Of a DNA stretch of 64,000 bases, positions 1 to 7,693 are shown piece after piece; position 1 is the stretch's first letter, and every line of letters begins with the position of its first letter. The notes under the pieces are model-generated. The model did not search any database. It was given only the letters and a program-made list of their open reading frames with translations, and was not told the origin of the DNA. The translations under genes and the position numbers were made by a program. Origin of the DNA: Mycolicibacterium thermoresistibile. Lineage in GTDB: Bacteria; Actinomycetota; Actinomycetes; Mycobacteriales; Mycobacteriaceae. The stretch lies in assembly GCF_900187065.1 (NCBI RefSeq), contig NZ_LT906483.1, positions 4,650,001 through 4,714,000 of the forward strand. The letters are read 5' to 3'.

Positions 1-1225
1 GCTCGGTTTCGGCGAAGAAGTTCGTGACGTTGCGGTTGAGCTGCAGGGTACCGATGATCTGCACCGGGGCGAGTTCCTCGGGCACGATCTTGGTCGGATC
101 GAGCAGGTCGATGCCTTCGAACATCTGCTCCGGATTGTCCGGGAACACCTGCACGCCGAGGTCCCATTCCGGAAAGGCCCCGGCCTCGATCGCGTCGGCG
201 AGGTCACGACGGTGGAAGTCCGGATCCACCCCGCCGATGATCTGGGCCTCCTCCCAGATCAGCGAGTGCACCCCGAGGCGCGGCTTCCAGTGGAATTTCA
301 CCAGTGAGGTCGTCTCGTCCGGTGCGATGAGCCGGAAGGTGTTGACGCCGAACCCCTCCATCGTCCGGTAGGAGCGCGGGATGCCCCGGTCGGACATGGC
401 CCACATGGTGTGCGCCGCCGACTCGGTGTGCAGGGAGAAGAAGTCCCAGAACGTGTCGTGGGCGGTCTGCGCCTGCGGGATCTCCCGGTCCGGATGCGGT
501 TTGGCGGCGTGCACGACGTCGGGGAACTTGATGCCGTCCTGGATGAAGAACACCGGGATGTTGTTACCGACCAGATCGAAGGTGCCCTGGCCGGTGTAGA
601 ACTTGGTGGCGAAGCCGCGGGTGTCGCGGGCGGTGTCCATCGATCCGCGGTTGCCGATCACCGTCGAGAACCGCACGAAGACCTCGGTCTCTACGCCGGA
701 CTTCAGAAACTCTGCCTTGCAGATCTTCTCGGCCGCGCCGTTGGCGCGGAACACGCCGTGCGCGCCGGCGCCGCGGGCGTGCACGACCCGCTCCGGGATG
801 CGCTCATGGTCGAAGTGGGTGATCTTCTCGCGGAAGTGGTGGTCCTGCAGCAGGGTGGGTCCGCGGTCGCCGGCCTTCAGCGAGTGGTCGGTGTCGTAGA
901 GACGGGCGCCCTGCGCGGTGGTCAGGTACCGACCCTGCTGCGCCCGGGTGTCGGCCGGCCCGTCCGCCGGGGTCCCGGTGGCGCTGCGCAGTTCGGGTGC
1001 GCCCTGATCGGGCTTGGGTGGCAACGGTGGCCGCGGCTCGGTGGGCTCCTCGAAGGACGGCGGCTGCGGGGCCGGCGCTCCGGCCAGATCGGGGCGGACC
1101 CGTTTGCCCTGTTCGGCCCGGCCCTCGTCGACGAGGTCGTCGCGGCCGGTCACCGCTCCCACGACTTCTTTGGCCATTCCCTTGGCCTGTTTGAGTGCGT
1201 CTTTGGGCGCGTTGCTGTCAGCCAT
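1..1225 (-). CDS. Catalase with N-terminal CsbD-like domain (3' end outside window)
   Basis: Heme catalase that breaks down hydrogen peroxide. About 408 residues are visible; the C-terminus lies beyond base 1. The core starts near residue 98 and carries the catalytic His in ERVVHARG (about H149) and the Asn in FDLVGNNIP (about 221-222), followed by WDFFSLHTES and MSDRGIPRSYRTMEGFG. Residues about 9-40 (KQAKGMAKEVVGAVTGRDDL...EGRAEQ) look like a CsbD stress-protein repeat, joined to the core by a Pro/Glu-rich linker (46-90). The start is the ATG at 1225, preceded by AAGGTAAGGA. An IS110 element begins about 20 bp upstream, so the native promoter has probably been displaced. The family call is firm; the CsbD assignment rests on motif resemblance. 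Confidence 0.93.
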   Translation of the reverse strand, partial: MADSNAPKDALKQAKGMAKEVVGAVTGRDDLVDEGRAEQGKRVRPDLAGAPAPQPPSFEEPTEPRPPLPPKPDQGAPELRSATGTPADGPADTRAQQGRYLTTAQGARLYDTDHSLKAGDRGPTLLQDHHFREKITHFDHERIPERVVHARGAGAHGVFRANGAAEKICKAEFLKSGVETEVFVRFSTVIGNRGSMDTARDTRGFATKFYTGQGTFDLVGNNIPVFFIQDGIKFPDVVHAAKPHPDREIPQAQTAHDTFWDFFSLHTESAAHTMWAMSDRGIPRSYRTMEGFGVNTFRLIAPDETTSLVKFHWKPRLGVHSLIWEEAQIIGGVDPDFHRRDLADAIEAGAFPEWDLGVQVFPDNPEQMFEGIDLLDPTKIVPEELAPVQIIGTLQLNRNVTNFFAETE

Positions 1226-1256
1226 CGGATCCTTACCTTTCTTGGAGGGTGTTCGG

Positions 1257-1426
1257 GGCCGCTGGCCTTAGGCTTCGATTCACCCAGGGACAGCGGGTAT
1301 GGCTTTCATTGGTCAGCCCTTGATGGCCGAGGAGGATTGGCCGCCCGCTGTCCCGCGACGACTCGACCGCTAATTGAGAGATGCGATTCGATCGCTGTGT
1401 AAGGACACGACGGCGTGGTCGTCTGC
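1257..1426 (+). ncRNA. Candidate bridge RNA in the 5' leader of the IS110 element
   Basis: The leader can fold into two stem-loops after a small 5' hairpin (GGCC-GCT-GGCC, 1257-1267). Loop 1 has a perfect 11-bp stem (GGGACAGCGGG 1287-1297 with CCCGCTGTCCC 1344-1354). Loop 2 has the stem GACGAC 1357-1362 with GTCGTC 1418-1423. Loop 1 holds CTTTCATTGG (1303-1312), close to the left flank CTTTCTTGG (1237-1245), and AGGAGGATT (1330-1338), the exact reverse complement of AATCCTCCT at 2683-2691. Loop 2 holds CTAATTGAG (1370-1378), 8 of 9 identical to the right end CTCATTGAG (2674-2682), and GGACAC (1403-1408), which pairs with GTGTTC at 1249-1254 with one wobble. This is the target-loop/donor-loop plan of IS110 bridge RNAs. 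The pairings were found by eye and expression is not shown. Confidence 0.6.
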
Positions 1427-1463
1427 CGGGCTGGTGGAAATGGTGATGAGCACGGAGGCGGTA

Positions 1464-2669
1464 GTGACACAAGCTGTTTGGGCGGGTATCGATGCTGGGA
1501 AATCGGACCACTTCTGCGTGGTCATCGATGCGCAGGGAAAGCGACTGCTCTCGCAGCGGGTAGCCAACGACGAAGCGACTCTGTTGAAGTTGATCAGCAC
1601 TGTCGCAACCATGGCTGACGGCGGTGAGGTCACCTGGGCCATCGATCTCAACGCTGGCGGTGCGGCCCTGCTGATCACGCTGCTGATCGCCGCTGACCAG
1701 CGGCTGCTCTACATCCCCGGCCGCACCGTGCACCACGCCTCGGGCAGCTACCGCGGGGAGGGTAAGACCGACGCCAAAGATGCCGCCGTTATTGCGGATC
1801 AGGCCCGGATGCGCCGCGATCTGCAACCGCTGCGCCCCGGAGATGACATCACAGTGGAGCTGCGCATCCTCACCAGCCGGCGCACCGATCTGGTGGCTGA
1901 TCGCACCCGCACGATCAATCGACTGCGTGCCCAGCTGCTCGAATACTTCCCAGCCCTGGAACGCGCGTTCGACTACAGCACCAGCAAGGCCGCGTTGCTG
2001 CTGCTCACCGGCTATCAAACTCCCGATGGGCTGCGACGAGCCGGTGCTGCTCGACTGGCAGTCTGGTTGGGTAAACGCAAGGCCCGCAACGCCGATGCCG
2101 TCGCGGCCAAAGCCCTGCAGGCCGCTCACGCTCAACACACCGTCATACCCGGACAACAACTCGCTGCGGCCATGGTTGCCCGCTTGGCCAAGGAGGTGAT
2201 GGCCCTCGACACCGAAATCGGCGACACCGATGCGATGATCGAGGAGCGGTTTCACCGCCACCGCCACGCCGAAATTATCGTGAGCATGTCGGGCTTCGGC
2301 GTCACGCTCGGCGCCGAATTCCTCGCTGCCACCGGCGGAGACATGAGTGCCTTTGACTCCGTCGACCGCCTCGCCGGCGTCGCCGGCCTGGCTCCGGTAC
2401 CGCGTGACTCCGGCCGCATCAGCGGCAACCTTCAACGACCCCGCCGCTACAACCGGCGCCTGCTGCGCGTCTGCTACCTGTCGGCGCTGTCTAGCATTCG
2501 ATCCGACCCCGCCTCGCGCACGTATTACAACCGCAAACGCGCCGAAGGCAAACGCCACAGCCAAGCCGTCCTGGCCCTGGCACGTCGGCGTCTCAATGTT
2601 CTGTGGGCAATGCTGCGCGACCACACGACCTATCAACCCACCACGCCTACTGCCGCCGCAGCGGCTTGA
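1464..2669 (+). CDS. IS110-family transposase (DEDD/serine bridge recombinase)
   Basis: Recombinase of about 401 residues that would excise and insert the element through a bridge RNA. The N-terminal RuvC-like domain opens with WAGIDAGKSDHFCVVID and contains the KTDAKDAAVIADQ motif. The C-terminal Transposase_20-like domain shows MSGFGVTLGAEFLAATGG, AGVAGLAPVPRDSG and the basic YNRRLLRVCYLSA segment. The GTG at 1464 is chosen because GGAGG lies five bases upstream (1454-1458); ATG codons at 1440 and 1446 are in frame but have no ribosome site. Length is usual for the family and no frameshift is seen, so it may be active. A long reading frame on the opposite strand is a GC artefact. Confidence 0.93.
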   Translation: MTQAVWAGIDAGKSDHFCVVIDAQGKRLLSQRVANDEATLLKLISTVATMADGGEVTWAIDLNAGGAALLITLLIAADQRLLYIPGRTVHHASGSYRGEGKTDAKDAAVIADQARMRRDLQPLRPGDDITVELRILTSRRTDLVADRTRTINRLRAQLLEYFPALERAFDYSTSKAALLLLTGYQTPDGLRRAGAARLAVWLGKRKARNADAVAAKALQAAHAQHTVIPGQQLAAAMVARLAKEVMALDTEIGDTDAMIEERFHRHRHAEIIVSMSGFGVTLGAEFLAATGGDMSAFDSVDRLAGVAGLAPVPRDSGRISGNLQRPRRYNRRLLRVCYLSALSSIRSDPASRTYYNRKRAEGKRHSQAVLALARRRLNVLWAMLRDHTTYQPTTPTAAAAA

Positions 2670-2695
2670 CAACCTCATTGAGAATCCTCCTGCTT

Positions 2696-2763
2696 GTTCC
2701 GCCCCACGCGGGGCCGCCCGGCCTACGGCCGTTGCGCGCCTTCTTCCCCGCGCGGGTGGGAAC
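2696..2763. repeat. 68-bp imperfect palindrome at the PHP gene 3' end
   Basis: GTTCCGCCCCACGCGGGG (2696-2713) matches the reverse complement of 2746-2763 at 15 of 18 positions, and GGCC-TAC-GGCC sits between them. It begins at the TAG stop of the PHP gene and lies just outside the proposed IS right end. It may be a terminator-like or REP-like element; there is no U-tract. Read from the IS side it could also stop outward transcription from the transposase. Confidence 0.5.
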
Positions 2764-3767
2764 TAAACGTCGGTCCAGGCCAACAGCTGGTCGGCGGACC
2801 AGGTGTTGACGATCCGTTCGGCGGGCAGCTCGGCGTCCAGCGCCCGCTGGGCGCCGTAGCCGAGGAAGTCGAGTTGGCCCGGCGCGTGCGCGTCGGTGTT
2901 GATGGCGAACAGACATCCGATGTCGCCGGCCAGGTTCAGCAGGCGGGTCGGCGGATCGCGGCGTTCCGGACGTGAGTTGATCTCCACCGCGGTGCCGTGG
3001 TCCCGGCAGGCGGTGAACACCTTCTCGGCGTCGAACCGGGATTCCGGGCGCAGGCCGCGGTTTCCGCTGACCAGCCTGCCGGTGCAGTGGCCGAGCACGT
3101 CGGTCAGCGGGTTGGTCACGGCCCGGAGCAACCGACGCGTCATCGCGTCGGCGTCCATCGACAGCTTGGAGTGCACACTCGCGACCACGACGTCGAGCCG
3201 TTCGAGCAGGTCGGGATCCTGGTCCAGGGAGCCGTCCTCGAGGATGTCGACCTCGATCCCGGTGAGGATGCGCATCGGCGCGAACTTCTCCCGCAGTTCG
3301 TCGATGACGTCGAGTTGGTGGCGCAGCCGGTCCGCGGAGAGTCCGTTGGCGATGGTGAGCCTCGGTGAGTGGTCGGTGAGCGCACAGTATTCATGACCGA
3401 GCTCACGGGCGGTCCGCATCATCTCCTCGATCGGGGCGGAGCCGTCCGACCAGTTGGAGTGCAGATGCAGATCGCCCCTGAGCGCGGCCCGGAGGTCGCC
3501 GCCGCCGAGGTCGGCCGCGGCTTCGCGCAATTCGACCAGGACGTCGGGTTCCTGTCCGGCCCAGGCCTGGGCGATCACCCTGGCCGTCTTGGGTCCGATG
3601 CCCGGGAGCGACTGCCAGCTGTTGGCGCGGCCGTGCCGTTCCCGTTCGGCGTCGCTGAGCGCGTCGACGACGTCGGCGGCGCGACGGTAGGCCATCACCC
3701 GCCGCGGGTCCTCGCGGGCGCGGTCCTTGTAGTACGCCACCTGCCGGAGTGCCGTCGCCGGGTCCAT
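2763..3767 (-). CDS. PHP-domain protein with helix-hairpin-helix (PolX C-terminal-like phosphoesterase)
   Basis: 334 residues, cytoplasmic. The N-terminus (about 1-85) is a helix-hairpin-helix region with SLPGIGPKTARVIAQAW. The rest is a PHP metallophosphoesterase: DLHLHSNWSDG, ALTDHSPRL, GIEVDIL, VASVHSK, LGHCTGRL, VEINSRP and NTDAHAPGQL supply the His/Asp/Glu metal ligands. It resembles the C-terminal half of bacterial DNA polymerase X (3'-5' exonuclease and AP-endonuclease activity in that family) but lacks the polymerase domain; it could also be histidinol-phosphatase-like. The ATG at 3767 is preferred over an upstream TTG. It is transcribed toward the IS element. Confidence 0.82.
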   Translation of the reverse strand: MDPATALRQVAYYKDRAREDPRRVMAYRRAADVVDALSDAERERHGRANSWQSLPGIGPKTARVIAQAWAGQEPDVLVELREAAADLGGGDLRAALRGDLHLHSNWSDGSAPIEEMMRTARELGHEYCALTDHSPRLTIANGLSADRLRHQLDVIDELREKFAPMRILTGIEVDILEDGSLDQDPDLLERLDVVVASVHSKLSMDADAMTRRLLRAVTNPLTDVLGHCTGRLVSGNRGLRPESRFDAEKVFTACRDHGTAVEINSRPERRDPPTRLLNLAGDIGCLFAINTDAHAPGQLDFLGYGAQRALDAELPAERIVNTWSADQLLAWTDV

Positions 3768-3833
3768 ACCCCCAGTGTGCTCGGTTTGCGGCAGATTGCC
3801 CACGCCGGTACAGTGGATTGAGGTTTTGTTCAA

Positions 3834-3849
3834 TTCATCAACTGATCAA
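3834..3849. promoter_or_regulatory. Candidate ArsR-family operator
   Basis: TTcATCA-AC-TGATcAA is an imperfect palindrome in an AT-rich pocket 24 bp upstream of the ArsR start. Its ATCA-N2-TGAT core resembles the two-base-spaced boxes bound by SmtB/ArsR repressors. Position and composition favour autoregulation of the arsR-sulP operon. Confidence 0.45.
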
Positions 3850-3872
3850 ATCACAAAGGTGTTGGTTTTCGC

Positions 3873-4250
3873 GTGCCCAGTTCCGTGTCCGACGGCCCCG
3901 AACGGCCGTTGTATGAGATCAAGGCCAACCTGTTCAAGGCGCTGGCCCATCCCGCCCGGATCCGGGTACTCGAAATCCTCTGCGCCTCCGGCGAACCCAC
4001 CCCGGTGAGCGACATCCTCGCCGACACCGCGATCGAACCGACCCTGCTCTCACAGCACCTCGCCGTGCTCAAACGACATCATGTGGTTCGCGCGCAGCGC
4101 GTGGGTAACGCGGTGTTCTACGAACTGACACATCCGAAGATCTCCGAATTGCTGGTGATCGCGCGCACCTTCCTGGCCGACACCCTCGGCGCACAGCGCG
4201 ATCAGCTGGAGACGTTCAAACGACTTCCACCATTGGGACGGTCACAGTGA
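3873..4250 (+). CDS. ArsR/SmtB-family transcriptional regulator
   Basis: 125-residue winged-helix protein. Residues 18-40 (NLFKALAHPARIRVLEIL) and the recognition region (PTLLSQHLAVLKRHHVV, about 57-72) are characteristic, with the wing at AQRVGNAVFYEL. There is only one cysteine (C37) and no ELCVCDL-type metal site, so it may sense something other than a soft metal, or use a different site. It starts at GTG 3873, with a second in-frame GTG at 3885. Its stop overlaps the GTG of the downstream SulP gene, so the two are co-transcribed and probably translationally coupled. It likely represses its own operon through the palindrome at 3834-3849. Confidence 0.9.
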   Translation: MPSSVSDGPERPLYEIKANLFKALAHPARIRVLEILCASGEPTPVSDILADTAIEPTLLSQHLAVLKRHHVVRAQRVGNAVFYELTHPKISELLVIARTFLADTLGAQRDQLETFKRLPPLGRSQ

Positions 4251-5908
4251 TCGCCACTGCGAAAGAGAATCTGATACGGCTGTTGCCCAGCCGCCGTGAC
4301 TACGCCGAGTTGCCCCGGTCGTGGCGGCGTGACATCCTCGCCGGCATCACCGTCGGCGTGGTGGCCCTGCCGCTGGCGTTGGCCTTCGGCATCAGTTCAG
4401 GCGTGGGGGCGGCCGCCGGCCTGATCACCGCGGTGGTCGCCGGCCTGGTGGCCGCGGTGTTCGGCGGTTCCCACATCCAGGTGTCCGGGCCCACCGGCGC
4501 CATGGCCGTCATCCTGGCGCCGATCGTCGCCCAGCACGGGCTGACCAGCATCGCGCTGGTCACCGTGTTGGCCGGGTTGATCGTGCTGGCGGCCGGCATC
4601 ACCGGGTTGGGGCGCGCGGTCACATTCATTCCGTGGCCGGTGATCGAGGGGTTCACGCTCGGCATCGCGGCGATCATCTTCCTGCAGCAGGTGCCGGCGG
4701 CGTTCGCGACCGAGGCGCCGGCGGGGCAACGCACGCTGGTCGCGGCCTGGCATGTGGTGACGCACGCCGACTGGACCGCGGCGGTGAAGACCCTGAGCGT
4801 GGTGAGCCTGGTCGCGCTGCTGATGGTGGTGTTGCCGCGGCTGCACCGCAGCATTCCGGAGTCGCTGACGGCGGTGGTGGCGGCGACGGTGATCGTCACG
4901 GTGTTCGGCATCTCGGTGGCCACCATCGGGGAGTTGCCGTCGCAGCTGCCGACCCCGGTGTTGCCGCAGGCCGACATGGGCGCCATGCAGACCCTGCTCG
5001 GCGCCGCGTTGGCCATCGCGGCGCTGGCGGCGATCGAGTCGCTGCTGTCCGCGCGGGTCGCGGCGACGATGTCGGCGACGGGGCCGTACCACCCGGACCG
5101 GGAGCTGGTCGGACAGGGCATGGCGTCGGTGGCATCGGGTCTGTTCGGCGGGATGCCGGCGACGGGCGCGATCGCCCGCACCGCGGTGAACGTGCGCTCG
5201 GGTGCCCGCACGCGCCTGGCGGCGATCGTGCATTCCCTGGTTCTGCTCGCGGTGGTGTATCTGGCCACCGGCCCGGTGTCGGCCATTCCGTTGTCGGCGT
5301 TGGCCGGTGTGCTGATGGTGACGTCGTTCCGGATGGTGTCGTTGCACACCGCTCGGCGGATCCTGCGTTCGACCCGGTCCGATGCGTTGACGTTCGTCCT
5401 GACGGCGCTGGTGACGATCACCTTCGACCTGATCGAGGCGGTGCAGATCGGTGTGCTCGTCGCGGCGTTCTTCGCGCTGCGCAATGTGGCCCGCCGGTCG
5501 GGTGTGACCAGGGAGGAACTGCCCGGAGAACCGCAGCCCGGCGATGAGAGGATCGCGCTGCTGCGGCTCGAGGGGTCGATGTTCTTCGGTGTGGCCGAAC
5601 GGATGTCGTCGACCATCTCGGAGATCGAGGCCGATGACATCTCGGTGGTGATCATCCGGTTGTCACAACTGGGGACCCTGGACGCGACCGGGGCGAACTC
5701 GCTGGCCCAGATAGCCACCGAACTCGAGCGGCGTGGAATCACGGTGATCATCAAGGGAGTTCAGCCCGAGCACTCCAAGCTGCTGTCCAATGTCGGTGTC
5801 TTCGAGTCGCTTCGGCACGAGAAGCATCTGATCGACTCGCTCGAGGACGCCATCGAGCACGCGCGCAGCCACGTCGCACGCCAGCAGACGGCCCGGACCA
5901 CCTCATAG
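4247..5908 (+). CDS. SulP-family anion transporter with C-terminal STAS domain
   Basis: 553-residue inner-membrane transporter. Residues about 25-410 are hydrophobic with SulP hallmarks (WRRDILAGITVGVVALPLALAFG near residue 30, GSHIQVSGPTGAM, and ATGAIARTAVNVRSG). The C-terminal STAS domain (about 430-545) includes IALLRLEGSMFFGVAERM and LGTLDATGANSLAQIA. SulP proteins carry sulfate, bicarbonate or other anions; the substrate cannot be read from sequence. GTG start overlaps the arsR stop by four bases. Regulation by an adjacent ArsR protein is unusual for sulfate uptake and hints at another oxyanion, which is inference. Confidence 0.93.
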   Translation: MIATAKENLIRLLPSRRDYAELPRSWRRDILAGITVGVVALPLALAFGISSGVGAAAGLITAVVAGLVAAVFGGSHIQVSGPTGAMAVILAPIVAQHGLTSIALVTVLAGLIVLAAGITGLGRAVTFIPWPVIEGFTLGIAAIIFLQQVPAAFATEAPAGQRTLVAAWHVVTHADWTAAVKTLSVVSLVALLMVVLPRLHRSIPESLTAVVAATVIVTVFGISVATIGELPSQLPTPVLPQADMGAMQTLLGAALAIAALAAIESLLSARVAATMSATGPYHPDRELVGQGMASVASGLFGGMPATGAIARTAVNVRSGARTRLAAIVHSLVLLAVVYLATGPVSAIPLSALAGVLMVTSFRMVSLHTARRILRSTRSDALTFVLTALVTITFDLIEAVQIGVLVAAFFALRNVARRSGVTREELPGEPQPGDERIALLRLEGSMFFGVAERMSSTISEIEADDISVVIIRLSQLGTLDATGANSLAQIATELERRGITVIIKGVQPEHSKLLSNVGVFESLRHEKHLIDSLEDAIEHARSHVARQQTARTTS

Positions 5909-6000
5909 TCGGCGGCGGACAGACATCCACTCCCCGACATTGGTGTCCAGGACCCCACTCGAGCACTGACAGGCTCCCGGCGAACGGAAGAGGTGGTCTC

Positions 6001-6418
6001 GTGGGGCTCTTCGACTTCGTCGGCGACGCGGTGGACTCACGGCTGGTTCGATCGCGGCTTTACTTGTGCCTCTATGCGTGTGCCGCCGGTGCCGGGATGG
6101 CAAACGTCCATCAGTCAGCTGGGTTTGCCTCCCGACAGCCGTATCGCCACGAAAGACCATCCAGCACGTTCAGATCCGTTCATCGGCCATCTCGATGACC
6201 ACGCCTACTTTCTCGCCACCGACGGAGAGGTCGCGGTCCCGGCGGTCAACAACCCCGGCGCCCCGGTCGTGCTGCGCGCCGCCGACCTGACCCGTTGCGG
6301 AACCTCTGGCGGCTACCCGAACAACCCGATACCTTCGGTCGCGTCTGGCGGGCGAACACCACCCCGGGTCCGGCTCTCCGACGACGCCACCGAACTGATG
6401 TCACTCGTCGCGCCGTGA
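6001..6418 (+). pseudogene. Possible gene remnant between the sulP operon and the hydrolase gene
   Basis: No intact gene fits 5909-6482. A GTG at 6001 with a good ribosome site (AGAGGTGG) opens a frame starting MGLFDFVGDAVDS, a start seen on small LysM or tail-like proteins, but it ends at 6198. A protein-like stretch (GHLDDHAYFLATDGEVAVP) lies in another frame at about 6185-6290, and NLWRLPEQPDTFGRVWRA in a third from about 6297. The pattern suggests a decayed gene with frameshifts; a non-coding spacer is the alternative. Function unknown. Confidence 0.3.
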
Positions 6419-6444
6419 CAAGCGGTCAGCCGCAGCCGGCCGCC
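6414..6444 (+). repeat. Direct repeat, copy 1 (31 bp)
   Basis: This copy and 8300-8330 share 28 of 31 bases around GTGACA-N2-CGGTCAGCCGCAGCCG, with partial similarity further upstream. The copies flank the hydrolase/XRE-cupin gene pair. They are too far apart to be one operator, and could be a duplicated gene end, an insertion footprint or attachment-like ends. Confidence 0.6.
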
Positions 6445-6482
6445 GGAGGCCTCCTTCGATGGGTCGGATCTCCGGTGTCGGT

Positions 6483-7580
6483 TCAGTCGGCGAGGAAGGT
6501 CAAGAGCTCGTTGGTGACGAACGCCGGGTTCTCCTCGACAAGCCAGTGCCCCGCTCCGGGGACCTCTACGGCTCTGGTGATGTTGGCCATCCGGGGTTCG
6601 ACGGTGAGCCGGGTGGATTCGAGCAATCCCTCGGCGGTCATGAGCAGCGTGGGCGTGGTGATGGGGCCGGCCGCCACGTTGTCGTGTTCGTCTTGGTCCA
6701 GCGTCCGGTACAGGTCGAATCCCCCCGAGAGGACGTCGGGCCGGTTGTAGGTGCGCGCGAACTCGTCGACCTGTTCGTCGGTGAACGGTGACTGTGCGCC
6801 CGGCCCGCCGAAACTCGTCCCGCCGTATGCGACGTAGGGGTAGAACAGGGCGAGGTACTCGCGCACGTCGTTGGCGACGACCGCTTCAGGGACCCTCGGC
6901 TGATGGTGAAAGGCCATGTGCCAACTGAATTCCCGATAGCGTGCCGCGCTCAGGGCGGGGCCGGGGAGTGGGTAGTCCAAGTGGGCGTATTTGCTGACCT
7001 CGGTCGGGTATTGCGCCGCGTACTGAAATCCGACGCCGGCGCCGAGGTCATGGGCGACCAGCCTGATGGACCGCAGGCCGAGCTGGTCGGCCAGCAGACG
7101 ATGCACGAACCTGGCCAGCGTGGCTTTGTCGTAGCTCGGCGGGGCGCCTTCGCTGTCGCCCAGTCCGGGCAGGTCCAACGCGTACACCGTGTACTTCTGC
7201 GCCAGTGCGGGAATGATCCCGCGCCAGGCGTACCACGTTTGTGGCCATCCGTGCAGCAGGACCAACGGATCGCCGCTCCCGCCGGTCACGTAGTGCATCC
7301 TCACACCGTCGACATCGGCGAACTCATGGCGGAACAGGCGGTTGAATTCGTCGTCGTCGCGGGTGGCGGAGTCGAACGCATGGGCACCTGTATCCACCAC
7401 CGCGGCACCGGGAGCGTTCTGGCAAGGTGACGCTCCCCCAACGCAGCCGCTCACCAGCAATACCGACGCCATCGTCACACCGAGGGTCCATCGTGCTCGG
7501 CCACGCCGCCGCGCAGTGTTCAGACGGCCACCGGCGGCCGCTTCGGCACCGATGCGCTCCTCACGTTCTCGTGCAGTCAC
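6483..7580 (-). CDS. Lipoprotein alpha/beta hydrolase, epoxide-hydrolase/dehalogenase type
   Basis: 365 residues. The N-terminus has an arginine-rich stretch, a hydrophobic core and the lipobox LVSGC (Cys about 46), indicating export and lipid anchoring. The hydrolase domain shows HGWPQTWYAWR (oxyanion region), LDLPGLGDS, and AHDLGAGVG, where Asp replaces the usual Ser nucleophile, as in epoxide hydrolases and haloalkane dehalogenases. A C-terminal AGHWLVEENP supplies the catalytic His. The GTG at 7580 is chosen because GGAGGTAGGTCA precedes it; the longer open frame upstream crosses the control region. It is divergent from an XRE-cupin regulator, its likely controller. The substrate is unknown; a surface-anchored enzyme of this type could detoxify an external epoxide or halide. 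Confidence 0.85.
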   Translation of the reverse strand: MTAREREERIGAEAAAGGRLNTARRRGRARWTLGVTMASVLLVSGCVGGASPCQNAPGAAVVDTGAHAFDSATRDDDEFNRLFRHEFADVDGVRMHYVTGGSGDPLVLLHGWPQTWYAWRGIIPALAQKYTVYALDLPGLGDSEGAPPSYDKATLARFVHRLLADQLGLRSIRLVAHDLGAGVGFQYAAQYPTEVSKYAHLDYPLPGPALSAARYREFSWHMAFHHQPRVPEAVVANDVREYLALFYPYVAYGGTSFGGPGAQSPFTDEQVDEFARTYNRPDVLSGGFDLYRTLDQDEHDNVAAGPITTPTLLMTAEGLLESTRLTVEPRMANITRAVEVPGAGHWLVEENPAFVTNELLTFLAD

Positions 7581-7635
7581 TGACCTACCTCCGTGGGCTT
7601 GTCGACCCCTCGATGGCAGCACGGGCCTTGAACTG

Positions 7636-7662
7636 CTTGCAAGAAAAATTGCAGATCTGCAA
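7636..7662. promoter_or_regulatory. Palindromic operator between hydrolase and XRE-cupin genes
   Basis: TTGCAGATCTGCAA (7649-7662) is a perfect 14-bp palindrome, preceded by the 8-bp palindrome CTTGCAAG (7636-7643), in an A/T-rich pocket between divergent genes. TTGCA is common to both. It is a plausible binding site for the XRE-cupin protein. Confidence 0.55.
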
Positions 7663-7693
7663 AATTGCCCACGTGGATCGAGGTGACAAGGAC

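Larger units (their letters stand above)
1248..2682 (+). mobile_element. IS110-family insertion sequence, about 1.43 kb (boundaries inferred)
   Basis: One recombinase gene (1464-2669) with non-coding DNA on both sides, inserted between the 5' end of the catalase gene and the 3' end of a PHP-domain gene. IS110 elements usually lack terminal inverted repeats and target duplications, and none are seen. I place the ends by guide-like matches in the leader: the left junction reads CTTTCTTGG-AG-GGTGTTC (AG at 1246-1247) and the right junction CTCATTG-AG-AATCCTCCT (AG at 2681-2682), giving AG as candidate core dinucleotide. Presence of the element is firm; the exact ends need an empty site for comparison. 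Confidence 0.8.

Noticed and set aside
1374..1463. Longer transposase start at TTG 1374 or ATG 1440/1446
   Set aside because: GTG 1464 has a well-spaced GGAGG and begins just before the first conserved RuvC-like motif; the upstream part overlaps the second predicted RNA loop.
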